Of a DNA stretch of 64,000 bases, positions 35,946-44,285 are shown piece by piece (positions within the stretch are counted from its first letter, which is position 1; each line of letters begins with the position of its first letter). The stretch lies in the NCBI GenBank assembly GCA_037968895.1, contig JBBKWJ010000175.1, forward strand, positions 5,590 to 69,589, given 5' to 3'. The stretch is from JBBKWJ01 sp037968895. Lineage in GTDB: Bacteria > Actinomycetota > Acidimicrobiia > Acidimicrobiales > SZUA-35. A program made the position numbers and the translations under genes. The notes under the pieces were generated by a model. The model saw only the letters and a list, made by a program, of their open reading frames with translations. It searched no databases and was not told the DNA's origin.

Positions 35946-37081
35946 AGTTCTTCCCCGGATATGTCAAGGCCGAGCTGGTTCCGGCGATACGCCAGACGGT
36001 ACAACGTGTCGATCCGCTCATGATCGATGTAGCAGCCCTCCAAGTGGCGAGGACCGGTGTTGGCATCGAAGGCCGTTCGACCGTGCAGCAGTCGATGGTT
36101 ATCCATGATCAGCACTTCGCCCGCTTCCAAGCGGAAGGTCAACTCGTTCGTATCGTCTGCGAAGTAGTCACGCAGCCACCGTCGACCGCGATAGAACGCA
36201 TCGAGTCGAGGCGGCGCAGCCGACTCAACGTAGTCGAGCCTGGTCGAGTAGCGAAGCTGTTTGAACCGTCCGGCGGCATCAAGGGCGATGATCGGTGCTC
36301 GGTCGATCATGACTGAGCTTGGCGTGTCGTAGACGAACTCGACTTCGAGTTCTGACAGAGCCGAGAATGCTTCAGGGTCGGCACTGGCGAGAGCAGCCAC
36401 AGCCGCCGATCCGTCGACGAGCGTTGAGTCGCCACCGACGGCACCATTGACGATCGCGTGCAACATCTGGATACCGGCGACTGGTTTGCGATACGGCTGG
36501 TCGGTGTGGGCTGCGAGTCGGAGGCCGGTGTAGGCAAGGTCGGTCGGGTTTGGTTTTGACTGGACCTGAAACGTTGTGCCGAAGGCACTTGGAACCAGAA
36601 ATCCAAAGTGATTGGCCACGTCGACAACTGAGCCGACGACGGTGGGCACGTTGGACACCACGATCCAACCGAAGCGGAAGAAGGCGGTGAGTGCATCGAG
36701 CATTTCAGGGCCAGTTTGATCGCTGAGCGTTGACCACGAGAACCGCGAGATTGTCGCATTTGCGGTCGACCAATGTGAGGGAGCCGGTGGGGCATCGGCC
36801 CGTTGTTTCCATCCAAGCCACATCGCAATCTGGTCGACGGGAAAGTCAGCTTCGCAGCCGTCGGTAAATACGACCTGCAAAACGTCGCCAACGAACGCAT
36901 GGTGTCTGACACCAAAGTGTTCGTTTAAGTCGCATGGGTCGTAGAGACGCTGGCCATTGCTTGGATCGAACGCGCCAACAACGGGTGCTCGCTCGCGGAG
37001 CCAGAGCGGATGAAGCTGGGTATGCATCGCTCCAACGTGAAAGTCGATGAGTCCACTGGTTCGAGGGTTGGTCAATGTCAC
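35942..37081 (-). CDS. Fe(II)/2-oxoglutarate dioxygenase with DUF971 N-domain, TmpA / gamma-butyrobetaine hydroxylase-like
   Basis: 379 residues. The N-terminal 100 residues follow the DUF971/GBBH-like zinc domain pattern (HPLWLRERAP, then DVLQVVFTDGCEADFPVDQI). The TauD-type catalytic domain has LAAHTDQPYR (His-x-Asp) near 205 and NHRLLHGRTAFD with the distal His near 343 and an Arg soon after. GBBH and TmpA share this architecture; the overlapping HD oxygenase gene makes TmpA, hydroxylation of a trimethylammonio-ethylphosphonate, the better guess. A long palindromic repeat (36890-36925) is embedded in the coding sequence at about residues 53-64. LysR gene divergent, 81 bp away. Confidence 0.78.
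   Translation of the reverse strand: MTLTNPRTSGLIDFHVGAMHTQLHPLWLRERAPVVGAFDPSNGQRLYDPCDLNEHFGVRHHAFVGDVLQVVFTDGCEADFPVDQIAMWLGWKQRADAPPAPSHWSTANATISRFSWSTLSDQTGPEMLDALTAFFRFGWIVVSNVPTVVGSVVDVANHFGFLVPSAFGTTFQVQSKPNPTDLAYTGLRLAAHTDQPYRKPVAGIQMLHAIVNGAVGGDSTLVDGSAAVAALASADPEAFSALSELEVEFVYDTPSSVMIDRAPIIALDAAGRFKQLRYSTRLDYVESAAPPRLDAFYRGRRWLRDYFADDTNELTFRLEAGEVLIMDNHRLLHGRTAFDANTGPRHLEGCYIDHERIDTLYRLAYRRNQLGLDISGEEL
36890..36925. repeat. Palindromic repeat inside the TmpA-like gene
   Basis: Arms AACGAAC (36890-36896) and GTTCGTT (36919-36925) flank the perfect core TGGTGTC-t-GACACCA (36900-36914). The two spacers differ by one base (gca versus aagt). Same plan as the intergenic copy at 48063-48099, but read through as codons here, within the N-terminal domain of the dioxygenase. 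Confidence 0.75.
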
Positions 37082-37091
37082 GAGAGCTAGT

Positions 37092-37110
37092 TTGACTGAT
37101 GGTGAATCAA
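37092..37110. promoter_or_regulatory. LysR-type operator between the tmpA-like and LysR genes
   Basis: TTGA (37092-37095), eleven bases, then TCAA (37107-37110): the TTGA-N11-TCAA form of the LysR T-N11-A box. A second dyad, TGAT-N5-ATCA (37097-37109), overlaps it. The site is next to the TmpA-like start (37081) and 53 bases from the LysR start, as expected for divergent control. Confidence 0.5.
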
Positions 37111-37162
37111 TTGGAAAGAGGCAAAATCGTACCCCTACCCCTCATTCAAGTTATGGTGCCGA

Positions 37163-38086
37163 ATGACGAAACAACGGCCCCGGAAGTTGCTCCAATCGAT
37201 TCCTCGCCTGCAACGGCTAGCGGTGTTCGATGCTGCGGCCCGATTGGGCAGCTTCACCGCCGCTGCCGCTGAGCTTGGTATGACCCAACCCGCAGTTACT
37301 CGTCACATCAAAGAACTAGAACGAGACCTTGGCGTGACGCTCTTCCTTCGCAGCGCGAACCGCAGCGAGCTTTCGGAGCTCGGGTGGGCCTTTCGGCACG
37401 CGGTCGAGGAGTCGTTCGCTGTTCTCGAACGATCTATAACCGACCTTGTGGCTACGCCGACGGAGTTTGTCCTCGCGACTCACCCCGGCCTGGCCCAGCA
37501 TTGGCTTGTGCCCCGCATCGACCGACTGCAAGCAACACTCGGCGATGTCGACCTGCGGCTCTGGATCTTTGACCGTGATGCGGAACTCGTGCCGAGCGGT
37601 TTCGATGCGGCCATTCGTGTTGGCGACGGCTCATGGAGCGGTATTTCATCGAGGCTGCTGTTTCCCGAGGTCGTAACTCCCGTTGCGTCGCCCGAATTCG
37701 CTGCGCAACACCAACTAAACGCACAAAGTTCAGCGTCCGATGTGTTCGCGGCGCCATTGCTCCACATGGACCATGGAGACCGCCCGTGGATGTCGTGGGG
37801 CGCGTGGCTCGATTGGTTCGACATCGAATTGCCGCGCCGGGCGACCCGAGTGCTTTACAACAACTATCCGGTCGTAATCCAGGAAGCGCTCGCCGGTCGG
37901 GGCGTCGCACTCGGTTGGAGTCATCTTGTAGATGAATTGCTCGAGAGCGGGCTCCTTGTCCCTGTTGGTCCGACAGTTGAGGTTGAGGGGATTGGCTATT
38001 ACCTATGTTGGCCGAACTCTCGCCCTCACGGAGTCGTTCCGCTACTCACAGACTGGCTTGTCGCGGAGTTCGGAGAAGATTCGTAG
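37163..38086 (+). CDS. LysR-family transcriptional regulator
   Basis: 307 residues. Winged helix-turn-helix at about 18-75 (LRVFDAAARLGSFTAAAAELGM, TQPAVTRHIKELERDLGVTLF) and a periplasmic-binding-like effector domain, GcvA-like in pattern. Transcribed away from the TmpA/TmpB-like pair with a T-N11-A dyad in the shared gap, so it probably controls that pair in response to a phosphonate or betaine-like ligand. The ligand is inference. Confidence 0.88.
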   Translation: MTKQRPRKLLQSIPRLQRLAVFDAAARLGSFTAAAAELGMTQPAVTRHIKELERDLGVTLFLRSANRSELSELGWAFRHAVEESFAVLERSITDLVATPTEFVLATHPGLAQHWLVPRIDRLQATLGDVDLRLWIFDRDAELVPSGFDAAIRVGDGSWSGISSRLLFPEVVTPVASPEFAAQHQLNAQSSASDVFAAPLLHMDHGDRPWMSWGAWLDWFDIELPRRATRVLYNNYPVVIQEALAGRGVALGWSHLVDELLESGLLVPVGPTVEVEGIGYYLCWPNSRPHGVVPLLTDWLVAEFGEDS

Positions 38087-38095
38087 GCTCCACGG

Positions 38096-38635
38096 ATGAC
38101 TTCGATTCTGATCTTCTCCGGTAGCGCCCGCCAAGGTTCGCTCAACACTGCGCTTGTCCGTTCTGCGGGGGACATTGCTGAGGCGGCTGGTGCAACCGTC
38201 GATGAGGTGAATCTCGCAGCTATGGCCCTTCCGATTTTCGATGGCGACTGGGAGACAATTCACGGCGTTCCCGTTGCCGCCTCCGAATTGGCGACCCGTG
38301 TCCAGGCCGCCGATGCGGTGCTCATCGGTTCGCCCGAATACAACGGCGGCCCAACCGCGATGCTCAAGAATGCAATCGACTGGGTCACTCGTGTCGACAA
38401 GACAGCGTTTCAGGGCCGGAAGATCGGCCTACTCGCAGCCACGCCAGGACAGAAGGGTGGTCAACACGGTCTCGGCGTTGTCGAGAGCATCTTCACCTGG
38501 ATGCAGTGTGACGTGCACGAAACTTTCTCGCTCCCAAAGGCGCACGAGGCGGTCGTCGAAGGCTCCGTCGCCGACGACGAGCACGAACGTCTTACGACGT
38601 GGGTCGACCACCTCATGCAGTCGCTCAAGCCCTAG
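38096..38635 (+). CDS. NAD(P)H-dependent FMN reductase
   Basis: 179 residues, flavodoxin-like fold. FSGSARQGSLNTALV is the FMN phosphate loop, and GSPEYNGGPTAMLKNAIDWV is the family's central motif. Such enzymes supply reduced flavin or reduce quinones and azo compounds. Nine bases after the LysR stop, probably co-transcribed; it could supply reducing power to the neighbouring oxygenases, but that is only suggested by position. Confidence 0.88.
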   Translation: MTSILIFSGSARQGSLNTALVRSAGDIAEAAGATVDEVNLAAMALPIFDGDWETIHGVPVAASELATRVQAADAVLIGSPEYNGGPTAMLKNAIDWVTRVDKTAFQGRKIGLLAATPGQKGGQHGLGVVESIFTWMQCDVHETFSLPKAHEAVVEGSVADDEHERLTTWVDHLMQSLKP

Positions 38636-38665
38636 CTAGCTCGCCAGCAACTCGAAGTTGACCAA

Positions 38666-39073
38666 CTAGAGATCGAGGAACCGCGCTCGCTCCTCGGTCG
38701 TCGGGAGCCGACACGCATCCTTCGAGAAACCGAGCCGCAGACGGTGTCGGGCCACCAGTCGGTAGCCAGCGTCTCGCACCACGCGGGGAATGAATCGCAA
38801 GTTTGAGCCGACACGCCATGGCCAATCGAGATGGCTCGCGATCCGGGCAGTCGAATCGCTCATGCGATAGGCCTTTCCTGCATCGATAAAGACCAGGCTG
38901 GTGAGGTCAGTTGGATCGATGCCGTACGGTTCACAAAGCTCGGCCGCGATTGAACTCTGTAGTGCGGCGAACGAAATGTCGTCAGCCCCGTTGTGGTCAA
39001 GTACGAACTGAACGGATCGCGTGCAAAGCCCGCATTCGCCGTCGTAGAGCAGGACTGGGCCAAGATCGGTCAT
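38666..39073 (-). CDS. DCC-family thiol-disulfide oxidoreductase-like protein (DUF393)
   Basis: About 135 residues starting at the ATG 39073, whose ATGA overlaps the stop of the upstream exonuclease/phosphatase gene. The family signature YDGECGLCTRSVQFVL is at about 8-23, with the CxxC pair, and a later DCC-like RLRLGFSKDACRL. Predicted redox protein of unknown partner. Translationally coupled to the EEP gene. Confidence 0.85.
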   Translation of the reverse strand: MTDLGPVLLYDGECGLCTRSVQFVLDHNGADDISFAALQSSIAAELCEPYGIDPTDLTSLVFIDAGKAYRMSDSTARIASHLDWPWRVGSNLRFIPRVVRDAGYRLVARHRLRLGFSKDACRLPTTEERARFLDL

Positions 39074-39978
39074 TGGGTGGAAGGATAGCCGCCTGGCCGC
39101 TGAGGCCATTCAATCTCGACACAGAGACCAGCGTGGTCGCTCGCGATCAGCCCACCACTGCGTGATGTGTCGAAAACAACTGCCGCTTCGAGAACCCGCC
39201 CGGCGTCGCCGGCCCGAGAATACGCGTCGCCAACAAAGACGTAGTCGATTCGCTTTCTATGGACGTTGAGGCTTGCCGCGGTCGGGTTGATTCGCCAGTC
39301 TTGGGTGATCCCTCGATGATCGGCACCGGCAGTTCGCCACGCGTCCTGGTAGAAGGTGACCTTGCCGTGTAGCGGCGTCAGACCGGCGAGGAAACGGATC
39401 TCGTCACTGTCTGGCTCTGCGTTGAAGTCGCCGCACAGGATCGCGGGCATGTGGATTCGTTTCTCGCCGAAGCGAACCATGTCGTCTTTTGGTCCCCTGG
39501 ACGCCTTGATGTGTTCGTCGATCGCGGCCACCTGGACCCGGCGGTGAAACTGATCAGTTGGCGCGGCGGCAAGATGAGTGGAGTACAGGTCAAGCCCCGC
39601 CGTTTGAGCGTGAAAAAGCTCCCACGGAACCTGACCAACGAACCCGTTGTCGTTTTTGTCGTCGATGGGGAGGCGCCAATAGTTGGTTGCGTCAATCGGC
39701 CAGCGAGAGAGCACTGCCGAGCCAAAGTGCATCGAGCGATCTTTCCACAGCTTCTCAGAAACGGAATCACCGCCAAAGGCCCAGAACCACGATTGACTCG
39801 CATTCTCCGCGAGCCATGACGCCGTGTTCTGTGTGTTGTCGTCTTGCCACGCCTCCTGCAGACACACGACATCGGGATCGAGGTGATCGAGCCAGGCGAC
39901 AATCTCATGCCGACGATTCTCCCAATCGGGCTCGAGCAACGAACCAATGTTGAGCGAGACCACACGGAGCGACGGCAT
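39070..39978 (-). CDS. Endonuclease/exonuclease/phosphatase (EEP) family protein
   Basis: 302 residues of the DNase I-like fold. Motifs: VSLNIGS, CLQEAW, CGDFNAEPDSDE, RIDYVFVG and the final SDHAGL. No signal peptide, so cytoplasmic unless exported by another route. Members cleave phosphodiesters in DNA, lipids or inositol phosphates; sphingomyelinase-like activity is one option. Its place between a PhoD phosphatase and a phosphonate-oxygenase pair hints at phosphate ester use. Confidence 0.85.
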   Translation of the reverse strand: MPSLRVVSLNIGSLLEPDWENRRHEIVAWLDHLDPDVVCLQEAWQDDNTQNTASWLAENASQSWFWAFGGDSVSEKLWKDRSMHFGSAVLSRWPIDATNYWRLPIDDKNDNGFVGQVPWELFHAQTAGLDLYSTHLAAAPTDQFHRRVQVAAIDEHIKASRGPKDDMVRFGEKRIHMPAILCGDFNAEPDSDEIRFLAGLTPLHGKVTFYQDAWRTAGADHRGITQDWRINPTAASLNVHRKRIDYVFVGDAYSRAGDAGRVLEAAVVFDTSRSGGLIASDHAGLCVEIEWPQRPGGYPSTQ

Positions 39979-39998
39979 TCGGCGAGCTTAAGGGGCGC

Positions 39999-41471
39999 CT
40001 ATTCTGCGGTCAAAGTGGTTCGATCTGACCTGGATACCGAGCTCGCTGGATCGGCGACGTCATCGACAAAATGAAATGTCGGTTGAAGTTCGGTGGCGCT
40101 CAACCCGAGCTCGAGCCAACCGTTTGTCGGATCGATGTAGTCGATCGTTGGACTCACAAGTGGCAGTAATGGTGCCAAATCAATGTATTCCGCCGAGAAT
40201 TGCGAGCTGATTGCGGGGGCCATGAATTCATGGGCGATGGGTTCCTCGGCCAGATCGAACGACGGGAGGTAGCGCAACTGCATCGCGGAGTGCATGTCGC
40301 CCGAAACGAGGATCGGGTTTGTCACTTTCCGCAGTGCGGCAGTGAGCCTGTCTCGGTCGGTTGGGTGACCGGCCCACGTGTATGCGGTGAGATCACCGTC
40401 GAGCTGTTCCACTCCGGTTCCCGTCACGAGGACTGAACTGGCGATGATTGTCCAGGTTGCGGGTTGTTGGAGCTGCGTTTCGAACCACTGCCACTGCGCC
40501 TCGGAGAGCATGTGGTCTGTAGTCGCGTCTTGGCGGCAATCAAGCACGATGAGATTGATCAGGTCGCCGAACGTCGCCGAGTGGTAGATCGTCGGGGGCT
40601 CATCAATTGGGGCCGGCAGACGGACCGGCATGTTCTCCCACCACGCCTGATAGCCCGCGAGCCGACGGTCAGGGTCGACCGACTGGTCATAGTCGTTGAC
40701 GACCTCGTGGTCATCCCATGTACAGAACCACGGATGTGCGGCCGAACTGAGCTGAAGGAGCTCATCACGACGGTACTGCGCATAGCGGGCCCGGTACTCC
40801 GGCAACGTCACAGCCTCTTGGCCTTCGATGAGCCGAACCTCGGTGCCCGATCCGAGTACGTACTCATAGATAAAGTCACCGAGCCAAACGAAAGCATCTA
40901 TTGGGGAGTCGGCTATGTCACGATGAGCGGCGTAGTGGCCAGTTTCGAACAACTGGCACGACGAGAAACCAAGGGCGATCGAGGCCACCTCGTCGGCAGC
41001 AGATGGAAGAGTTTTCGTCCGTCCGTGTGATGAAGTCTGACTATCGGAGCGAAATCGATACCAGTAGGTCGTGTGCGATTGAAGGCCGGTGACGTCGACG
41101 TGAACCGAATACCCAAAACGATCGGTGGCCACGGTCTCGCCTGTTGCGACGAGGAGCGCGAACTCAGGATCGGTACTGACCTCCCACACCAGTGGCACGT
41201 TCGCCGGCAGCTCGCCCACGAAGCGGGTCCAAAGAATGACCGACTCGGCGGTCGGAGCGCCGGATGCGACACCAAGGCCAAATGTCTCGGCGGGAAGGCT
41301 TACAGGTGGTGGTTCGAGACGGTCAACGCTGGCGAGAGTTGTCGTTGCTACCACGCCGGAACCGTCGGCCAACGGTGTGGTTCCCGATGACACTGCCGTA
41401 CCAGCCGAGCCGCTTGTGCATCCGGCTGCGAGTAGCCCGGCCATCGATTGTAAGAATCGTCTGCGATCCAT
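39999..41471 (-). CDS. phoD: PhoD-like alkaline phosphatase/phosphodiesterase, Tat lipoprotein
   Basis: 490 residues. MDRRRFLQSMAGLLAAGC combines a twin-arginine motif with a lipobox, so it is folded in the cytoplasm, exported by Tat and lipid-anchored. A PhoD N-domain is followed by the catalytic domain: LGFSSCQLFETG, WLGDFIYEYV, TWDDHEVVNDYD and LVSGDMHSA, the metal-site residues of the calcium/iron PhoD enzymes. Releases phosphate from mono- and diesters outside the membrane. The EEP and DCC genes follow on the same strand. Confidence 0.9.
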   Translation of the reverse strand: MDRRRFLQSMAGLLAAGCTSGSAGTAVSSGTTPLADGSGVVATTTLASVDRLEPPPVSLPAETFGLGVASGAPTAESVILWTRFVGELPANVPLVWEVSTDPEFALLVATGETVATDRFGYSVHVDVTGLQSHTTYWYRFRSDSQTSSHGRTKTLPSAADEVASIALGFSSCQLFETGHYAAHRDIADSPIDAFVWLGDFIYEYVLGSGTEVRLIEGQEAVTLPEYRARYAQYRRDELLQLSSAAHPWFCTWDDHEVVNDYDQSVDPDRRLAGYQAWWENMPVRLPAPIDEPPTIYHSATFGDLINLIVLDCRQDATTDHMLSEAQWQWFETQLQQPATWTIIASSVLVTGTGVEQLDGDLTAYTWAGHPTDRDRLTAALRKVTNPILVSGDMHSAMQLRYLPSFDLAEEPIAHEFMAPAISSQFSAEYIDLAPLLPLVSPTIDYIDPTNGWLELGLSATELQPTFHFVDDVADPASSVSRSDRTTLTAE

Positions 41472-41592
41472 CTCGCTCCCCGGCTAGCTCGCTGTGAGTC
41501 TGCCTTCAATTGCGCTGCTATACGCCGATGGCCCTCGTTGCCCACGCCAACGAAGACGACGCCCGCGGCTCAGTGCCTGGTTTGCCTGCTGA

Positions 41593-42474
41593 CTAGCCCG
41601 AGCGGAGCGAAAGAGCCACGGCGCCAATAATCAGCGGTGCGCCAATCCACACTGCGGTTGACGGGGCCTCGCTGAGCAGTAGCCAGGCCAAAAGACCGGC
41701 GCCAATAGGCTCGAGGAGAAGCGAGAGCGACACCGGAAGCGAGCCCAGCACCTCAAGAAGATGATTCAGGACCGTGTGGCCTAGAAGCTGAGGTCCGAGA
41801 ATCATCGCGCCAACCGCGAACCACGTTTGGGTCGAATACCCGCCGAGACTCGTGCCGGTGATGAGGCAGGCCGGCAAGAGAACAACGGCCGCAACGGCAT
41901 AGGTCATGGCCGAGTAGGTCGTGGTGGTAAAGGTGTCTCGCAGGTGTTCGCCCGTGAGCAGGTAGACGGCAACCGCGGCCGCCCCAGCCACTGCAAGGGC
42001 ATCGCCTTGTAGCGCACTCCCCGTAGCGCCGAAATCGCCGCCAGCAATGATGGCCGACCCGATGAGCGCAACACCGACCGCGATCGTTGTGCGTTTCGTG
42101 ATCGGCCGGCCAAGGGCAACGGAGAAGAGCGCGACGAAAATCGGAGCGGTGGCGACCAGCGTGGTCGAGGCGGCGACCGACGTGAGTTCAAGCGACCGGA
42201 GCCACAGCCAGAAATGAGCGGCTAGTGCACTGCCAGCCAAAAGCAGGGCGGCAGCCTGGCGTCTTGTCGGCACTCGAAAGTGAGAACGAGCAGGAATGAT
42301 CAGGAGTAGGGCCCCGCCCGCGGTTCGCCAGAAGGACAATGCGAGCGCACTTGCGTCGGCCCAGCGAATGAGGATTGCCGCCGACGACACCGCAAAAACG
42401 GCAACCGCGAGGAGTCCAAGGTGCTTCCCGTCAAGGCGCTTGCCCTCCACGCCGCCCTGTTGAGCCGTTTGCAT
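41593..42474 (-). CDS. EamA/DMT-superfamily transporter
   Basis: 293 residues with ten hydrophobic helices in two EamA repeats (SALALSFWRTAGGALLLI in the first; VGAMILGPQLLGHTVLNHLLE and SLLLEPIGAGLLAWLLLSEAP in the second). Metabolite exporters and importers share this fold, so no substrate can be given. Divergent from the nucleotidyltransferase gene, 97 bp apart. Confidence 0.85.
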   Translation of the reverse strand: MQTAQQGGVEGKRLDGKHLGLLAVAVFAVSSAAILIRWADASALALSFWRTAGGALLLIIPARSHFRVPTRRQAAALLLAGSALAAHFWLWLRSLELTSVAASTTLVATAPIFVALFSVALGRPITKRTTIAVGVALIGSAIIAGGDFGATGSALQGDALAVAGAAAVAVYLLTGEHLRDTFTTTTYSAMTYAVAAVVLLPACLITGTSLGGYSTQTWFAVGAMILGPQLLGHTVLNHLLEVLGSLPVSLSLLLEPIGAGLLAWLLLSEAPSTAVWIGAPLIIGAVALSLRSG

Positions 42475-42571
42475 TTGCTGATCGTAGGGCGAACGGGGTG
42501 GTCATGCAGAGTGACGGATTTGATTAGAACGAATCAGTGACTTTGGCGGCGCTGACAGGCAAGATGGTGCG

Positions 42572-43393
42572 GTGAAACCGATCTTACTTATCATGGCCGC
42601 AGGCCTCGGTTCTCGTTTTGGCGGCGTCAAGCAGCTTGCTCGTGTCGGCGCTAACGGCGAAGCAATCCTTGATTTCAGCATTTCAGACGCAATGGAGGCC
42701 GGTTTCGGCTCTGTCGTCATGATTGTCCGCTCCGAGATCGAAGCTGATGTTCGTGCGCATATCGACGAGCAGCATCCTGGTCTCGACGTCACCTACGTTC
42801 GCCAGGATGACTTCGGTGTTGTGCGAGCAAAGCCTTGGGGCACCCTCCACGCCGTCTTGAGCGCAAGGCCAGTTCTTGACAAGCCGTTCGCTGTTATCAA
42901 CGCCGACGACTACTACGGGCCGAAGTCGTTCGTGATTGCAGCTGAACAGCTTGCCTCGATCACGCCCGGTCACGCTGATCTCATCGCCTTCGAACTTGCC
43001 AACACGGTGCCGCCATCGGGTGCCGTCACCCGTGGCGTGTGCGAGATCGACGCCGGAATGCTGGTTGGAATCGTCGAAACTGACGGGTGCGAGAAGCTGC
43101 CTGGCGGCGTCTTGATGGCCGGAGGAGTCGAGGTCGAATACGACACGCCGGTTTCAATGAACCTTTGGTGCTTCCACGACAAGGTGCTCGCCGATTTCGA
43201 CGCCCGCTGGCAAGCCTTCTTTGTTGAATTCGCTGACACGCCAAAGCGCGAATGCCAACTCCCGACTGTTGTCGGTGAGCTCATGGCTGACGGTCTTATC
43301 GAGGTTGCTGCGGTTCATTCGCCAGAGCAGTGGATCGGGATCACGAATCCAGACGACCTTGCGCTGGCCAAAGACGCTCTAGGGGATCGTTAG
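42572..43393 (+). CDS. NTP-transferase family nucleotidyltransferase
   Basis: 273 residues. The N-terminal MAAGLGSRFGGVKQLARVG is the nucleotide-binding loop of sugar-1-phosphate or alcohol-phosphate nucleotidyltransferases, and NADDYYGPKSF carries the metal-binding Asp pair. Makes an NDP-activated sugar or alcohol. GTG start. Alone in its transcript apart from a possible downstream lipoprotein gene. Substrate not readable. Confidence 0.82.
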   Translation: MKPILLIMAAGLGSRFGGVKQLARVGANGEAILDFSISDAMEAGFGSVVMIVRSEIEADVRAHIDEQHPGLDVTYVRQDDFGVVRAKPWGTLHAVLSARPVLDKPFAVINADDYYGPKSFVIAAEQLASITPGHADLIAFELANTVPPSGAVTRGVCEIDAGMLVGIVETDGCEKLPGGVLMAGGVEVEYDTPVSMNLWCFHDKVLADFDARWQAFFVEFADTPKRECQLPTVVGELMADGLIEVAAVHSPEQWIGITNPDDLALAKDALGDR

Positions 43394-43439
43394 CCCTTCC
43401 ACCATCGCTACCCTGCACAACGTGCGGGAGCTGAGATGG

Positions 43440-44285
43440 ATGCAAACAGTGGTGCCCTTTTGCCTGCTTCTCGCAGCGTGTGGGGCAAGTTCGTCGACTG
43501 CCACCGCGACCGCCGACCAAGAATTCGCGTCGATTGATGACGTCAATATCGACGTCGGCGCGTATGAGGTTGCGGTCACATCAAGCGGGACTGAGCCGTT
43601 TGTTTCGTTATTTCGGCCACCCGCAGTCGGCCTGACCGAGACATACGACGTTGCTATTTGGCACACCGATGCGTCAGGCCGCGAGCAGGGGACTACGGCG
43701 AACGTGGAGATCACCGTCTTAACGTCGGCCGCCGATGGATCGGCGACCCAACTTCTTGCCCGCTTTGACGAGATTCAAGCCTGGACTGACCCGGACACAC
43801 TTGACGTTCGTCTGTCTGATGACCTCTCGAGACTCTCCGGAGCGACAACGACATTTTGGCTCGATTCCAACCGAGTCGTAGCCCAAAGCACCACCGACTC
43901 GTCTTCGGCCGTTGTCGGTGCTGAGGCAACCGCGCTCGCCAACGAGCTATTTGATGTCCCCACCCTGCTCGCCGTGCCAACACCGGCGCAAGCACTTGGC
44001 GAGAACGCCACCTGGTCGGGCTCCACGAGGGCTGCGAACGGTGTAGAAACCGTGATCTCGGGGCGCGTCGATTCGGTGTCATCAGGCCGCTATCAAATCG
44101 TCATTGATCTGCAGCTAAACGCAGGCGCAACTGAAGCGAGCGGCTCGCTCGGCACGGGTCAACTCACCATAATCGGGGACGTCGATGCACCGTTTGCCGA
44201 CAAGAAGCACCTCGTCGTAGAGGGTGCCGATGGTTCAGGGGCGGTTGCGACGATCGATTTTGTGCTCACCCCAGAAGGTGGCTGA
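43440..44285 (+). CDS. Secreted lipoprotein of unknown function
   Basis: About 281 residues. The ATG at 43440 follows GGGAG at 43426-43430; the product begins MQTVVPFCLLLAACGAS, a lipoprotein signal peptide with Cys near 14. The mature part is a Thr- and Asp-rich, beta-type domain, with a repeated turn TTDSSSAVVGAEATALANELFD and a C-terminal half resembling surface beta-barrel lipoproteins. I do not recognise the family. Its end overlaps the convergent menE gene by 20 nt. Confidence 0.65.
   Translation: MQTVVPFCLLLAACGASSSTATATADQEFASIDDVNIDVGAYEVAVTSSGTEPFVSLFRPPAVGLTETYDVAIWHTDASGREQGTTANVEITVLTSAADGSATQLLARFDEIQAWTDPDTLDVRLSDDLSRLSGATTTFWLDSNRVVAQSTTDSSSAVVGAEATALANELFDVPTLLAVPTPAQALGENATWSGSTRAANGVETVISGRVDSVSSGRYQIVIDLQLNAGATEASGSLGTGQLTIIGDVDAPFADKKHLVVEGADGSGAVATIDFVLTPEGG

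Noticed and set aside
41472..41592. RNA gene or small gene in the 121-bp gap between phoD and the EamA gene
   Set aside because: No consistent secondary structure, ribosome site or coding pattern was visible.
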